Positions 16,601-16,738 of a stretch of 16,738 bases of DNA are shown here, piece by piece. The stretch comes from CBDDRG01 sp965232975 (GTDB lineage: Bacteria; Pseudomonadota; Gammaproteobacteria; Pseudomonadales; Porticoccaceae), in the NCBI GenBank assembly GCA_965232975.1, contig CBDDRG010000206.1:1-16738 (forward strand). Reading direction: 5' to 3'. The notes beneath the pieces are model-generated. The model did not search any database. It saw only the letters and a program-made list of their open reading frames with translations, and had not been told where the DNA came from. Position 1 is the first letter of the stretch, and every line of letters begins with the position of its first letter. The position numbers and the translations under genes were made by a program.

Positions 16601-16738
16601 GTGTCGAAACTGGATCTAGCCAAAGAGCAGATTGCTTACCTCAAGCTATGGCTAGTACTCCATTCCAATAATAGATTTACACATATATCCACTGGTGGCA
16701 TGATGTTCTCCCGAGTCCCTTCAGGAGTCGGACATGGC
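16601..16738 (+). CDS. Small protein of unknown function, 5' part only
   Basis: The frame opens with GTG at 16601, preceded by a strong GGAGG at 16591-16595, and stays open for 46 codons to the window edge. It begins MSKLDLAKEQIAYLKLWLVL and continues with a polar stretch (HSNNRFTHISTGG). The amphipathic start resembles small proteins that carry a membrane helix soon afterwards, but no hydrophobic segment follows here. Either this is a different protein or the frame has shifted. Base composition is more AT-rich than the chromosomal genes to the left, in keeping with the accessory DNA. Confidence 0.5.
   Translation, partial: MSKLDLAKEQIAYLKLWLVLHSNNRFTHISTGGMMFSRVPSGVGHG

Overview
The window looks like a piece of a high-GC Proteobacterium chromosome, most likely a gammaproteobacterium. 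The reasons are the dense GC-rich coding, the GTG starts, a DUF1285-type protein, a periplasm-facing TonB-like membrane anchor, an outer-membrane inverse autotransporter, and Tn3/ParDE-type accessory DNA. No rRNA, tRNA or CRISPR array was seen. The genus cannot be fixed from the sequence alone.

Layout. (1) 66-3732 is a lipid or acyl-CoA metabolism block. An SDR oxidoreductase and a VOC/glyoxalase-fold protein lie on the minus strand. They are divergent from a plus-strand bifunctional enoyl-CoA hydratase/3-hydroxyacyl-CoA dehydrogenase, so the three probably share a control region at 1462-1647. (2) 3733-4662 is a 930-bp gap with no convincing gene. It contains two small non-autonomous elements with terminal inverted repeats, and the second ends only 24 bp before the next start codon. 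(3) 4663-8256 encodes a 1197-residue inverse autotransporter: a signal peptide, an intimin/invasin-type barrel and a long repetitive beta-helix-like passenger. Successive passenger repeats alternate between an Arg-type and an Asp-type boundary. (4) 8331-14623 is a minus-strand series transcribed in this order: VWA membrane protein, periplasmic repeat protein (ATGA overlap), TetR regulator, DUF1285 protein, UDP-glucose 6-dehydrogenase. It converges on the adhesin gene across a strong hairpin. (5) 15180-16738 is accessory DNA. A Tn21-like 38-bp terminal repeat opens it. A third small inverted-repeat element with CTAG target duplications sits at the inner edge of that repeat. A two-gene ParE/antitoxin module with an AT-rich operator region follows, and a partial small gene runs off the end.

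How the parts relate. The adhesin (cell surface), the UDP-glucuronate-forming enzyme (surface polysaccharide precursor) and the VWA/TPR pair (envelope) give the middle of the window a cell-envelope flavour, but a joint system is an inference. The clearest unusual signals are three short elements that all end in GRGCCTG, the nesting of one of them at the tip of a Tn3-type repeat, the alternating-charge architecture of the adhesin passenger, and the uncharacterised VWA-TPR gene pair.
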